A DNA stretch of 5,554 nt, taken from Candidatus Hecatellales archaeon B24 (GTDB taxonomy: Archaea; Thermoproteota; Bathyarchaeia; Hecatellales; Hecatellaceae). The stretch spans positions 1 through 5,554 of the forward strand of contig LUCC01000058.1 of the NCBI GenBank assembly GCA_001593855.1, given 5' to 3'. Below, in pieces: positions 5,355 through 5,554 of the stretch. The notes under the pieces were generated by a model that was given only the letters and a program-made list of their open reading frames with translations, ran no database searches and was not told the DNA's origin. Numbering within the stretch: the first letter of the stretch is position 1; each line of letters opens with the position of its first letter. A program made the position numbers and the translations under genes.

Positions 5355-5554
5355 ATGAACGAAGATAAAAGGGAAACCCTTGAAGCTCTTTTCCACCCTA
5401 AGACTGTAGCCGTTATAGGAGCAACGTCCGAAAGGAAGTTCGGCCGGATAACCTTCGAAAACCTGCTTAAGAACAGGGGAGGAATCCGGGTGATACCGGT
5501 GAACCCGAAGTCAATGGAAATCCTAGGCGTGAAATGCTATCCGTCGGTTAAAGA
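5355..5554 (+). CDS. acyl-CoA synthetase (ADP-forming), alpha/CoA-binding domain, 3' end beyond window
   Basis: The first 66 codons of a gene cut by the window edge. Residues about 13-40 start the Rossmann-like CoA-binding domain with FHPKTVAVIGATSERKFGR, and IPVNPKSMEILGVKCYPSV (47-65) is the next conserved block; both are typical of the NDP-forming acetate/acyl-CoA ligase alpha subunit. These enzymes convert acyl-CoA, ADP and phosphate to the free acid, CoA and ATP, the main substrate-level phosphorylation step in many fermentative archaea. The catalytic phosphohistidine domain lies beyond the window, so activity, substrate, and whether alpha and beta are fused or a GNAT domain is attached cannot be judged. 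It is in the same direction as, and closely linked to, the CoA-transferase gene, which suggests joint handling of one acyl-CoA/acid pair. Confidence 0.85.
   Translation, partial: MNEDKRETLEALFHPKTVAVIGATSERKFGRITFENLLKNRGGIRVIPVNPKSMEILGVKCYPSVK

Noticed and set aside
1..5554. tRNA, rRNA, CRISPR array, insertion sequence or phage features
   Set aside because: No cloverleaf-like segment, regularly spaced repeats, transposase-like frame or terminal inverted repeats were seen; nearly all sequence is explained by five genes and short control regions.

Overview
The window looks like a chromosomal segment from an archaeon. The evidence is two HTH-plus-NrpR-domain (DUF128) regulators, a family known mainly from euryarchaea and relatives; AT-rich TATA/BRE-like promoter elements; strong GGAGGTG-type ribosome binding sites; a short single-polypeptide FMN-domain glutamate synthase; and the start of an acyl-CoA synthetase of the ADP-forming type. 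The lineage cannot be fixed from this sequence. An uncultured or anaerobic archaeal group is plausible, but that is inference.

Layout from left to right: (1) nrpR-like regulator A on the + strand (76-1062). (2) A convergent glutamate synthase FMN-domain gene on the - strand (1107-2711), preceded by an AT-rich 148-bp gap. That gap holds a clear TATA box (2801-2808) and, just downstream of it, a long inverted repeat (2760-2783) close to the known NrpR operator GGAA-N6-TTCC. (3) nrpR-like regulator B on the - strand (2860-3849), in tandem with and upstream of the glutamate synthase gene. (4) A 158-bp divergent intergenic region carrying several small dyads and a perfect 14-bp palindrome that overlaps the next ribosome binding site. 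(5) A family I CoA-transferase of the 4-hydroxybutyrate CoA-transferase/acetyl-CoA hydrolase type on the + strand. Its conserved N-terminus appears to begin at a rare ATC codon (4008) rather than at the first standard start (GTG 4068). (6) After 18 nt, the 5' end of an ADP-forming acyl-CoA synthetase alpha-subunit gene (from 5355), cut by the window end.

Working model: NrpR proteins repress nitrogen-assimilation genes and release DNA when 2-oxoglutarate is high (nitrogen limitation). Here two paralogous regulators flank a glutamate synthase, which consumes 2-oxoglutarate, and an NrpR-box-like palindrome sits where it would block initiation at the glutamate synthase promoter. The window therefore looks like a compact nitrogen-responsive locus. 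It is joined back to back to an acid/CoA-ester module (CoA-transferase plus ADP-forming synthetase) that could conserve energy from an organic-acid or amino-acid fermentation product. Whether the second module is under the same control is unknown. No RNA genes, mobile elements or CRISPR repeats were seen.
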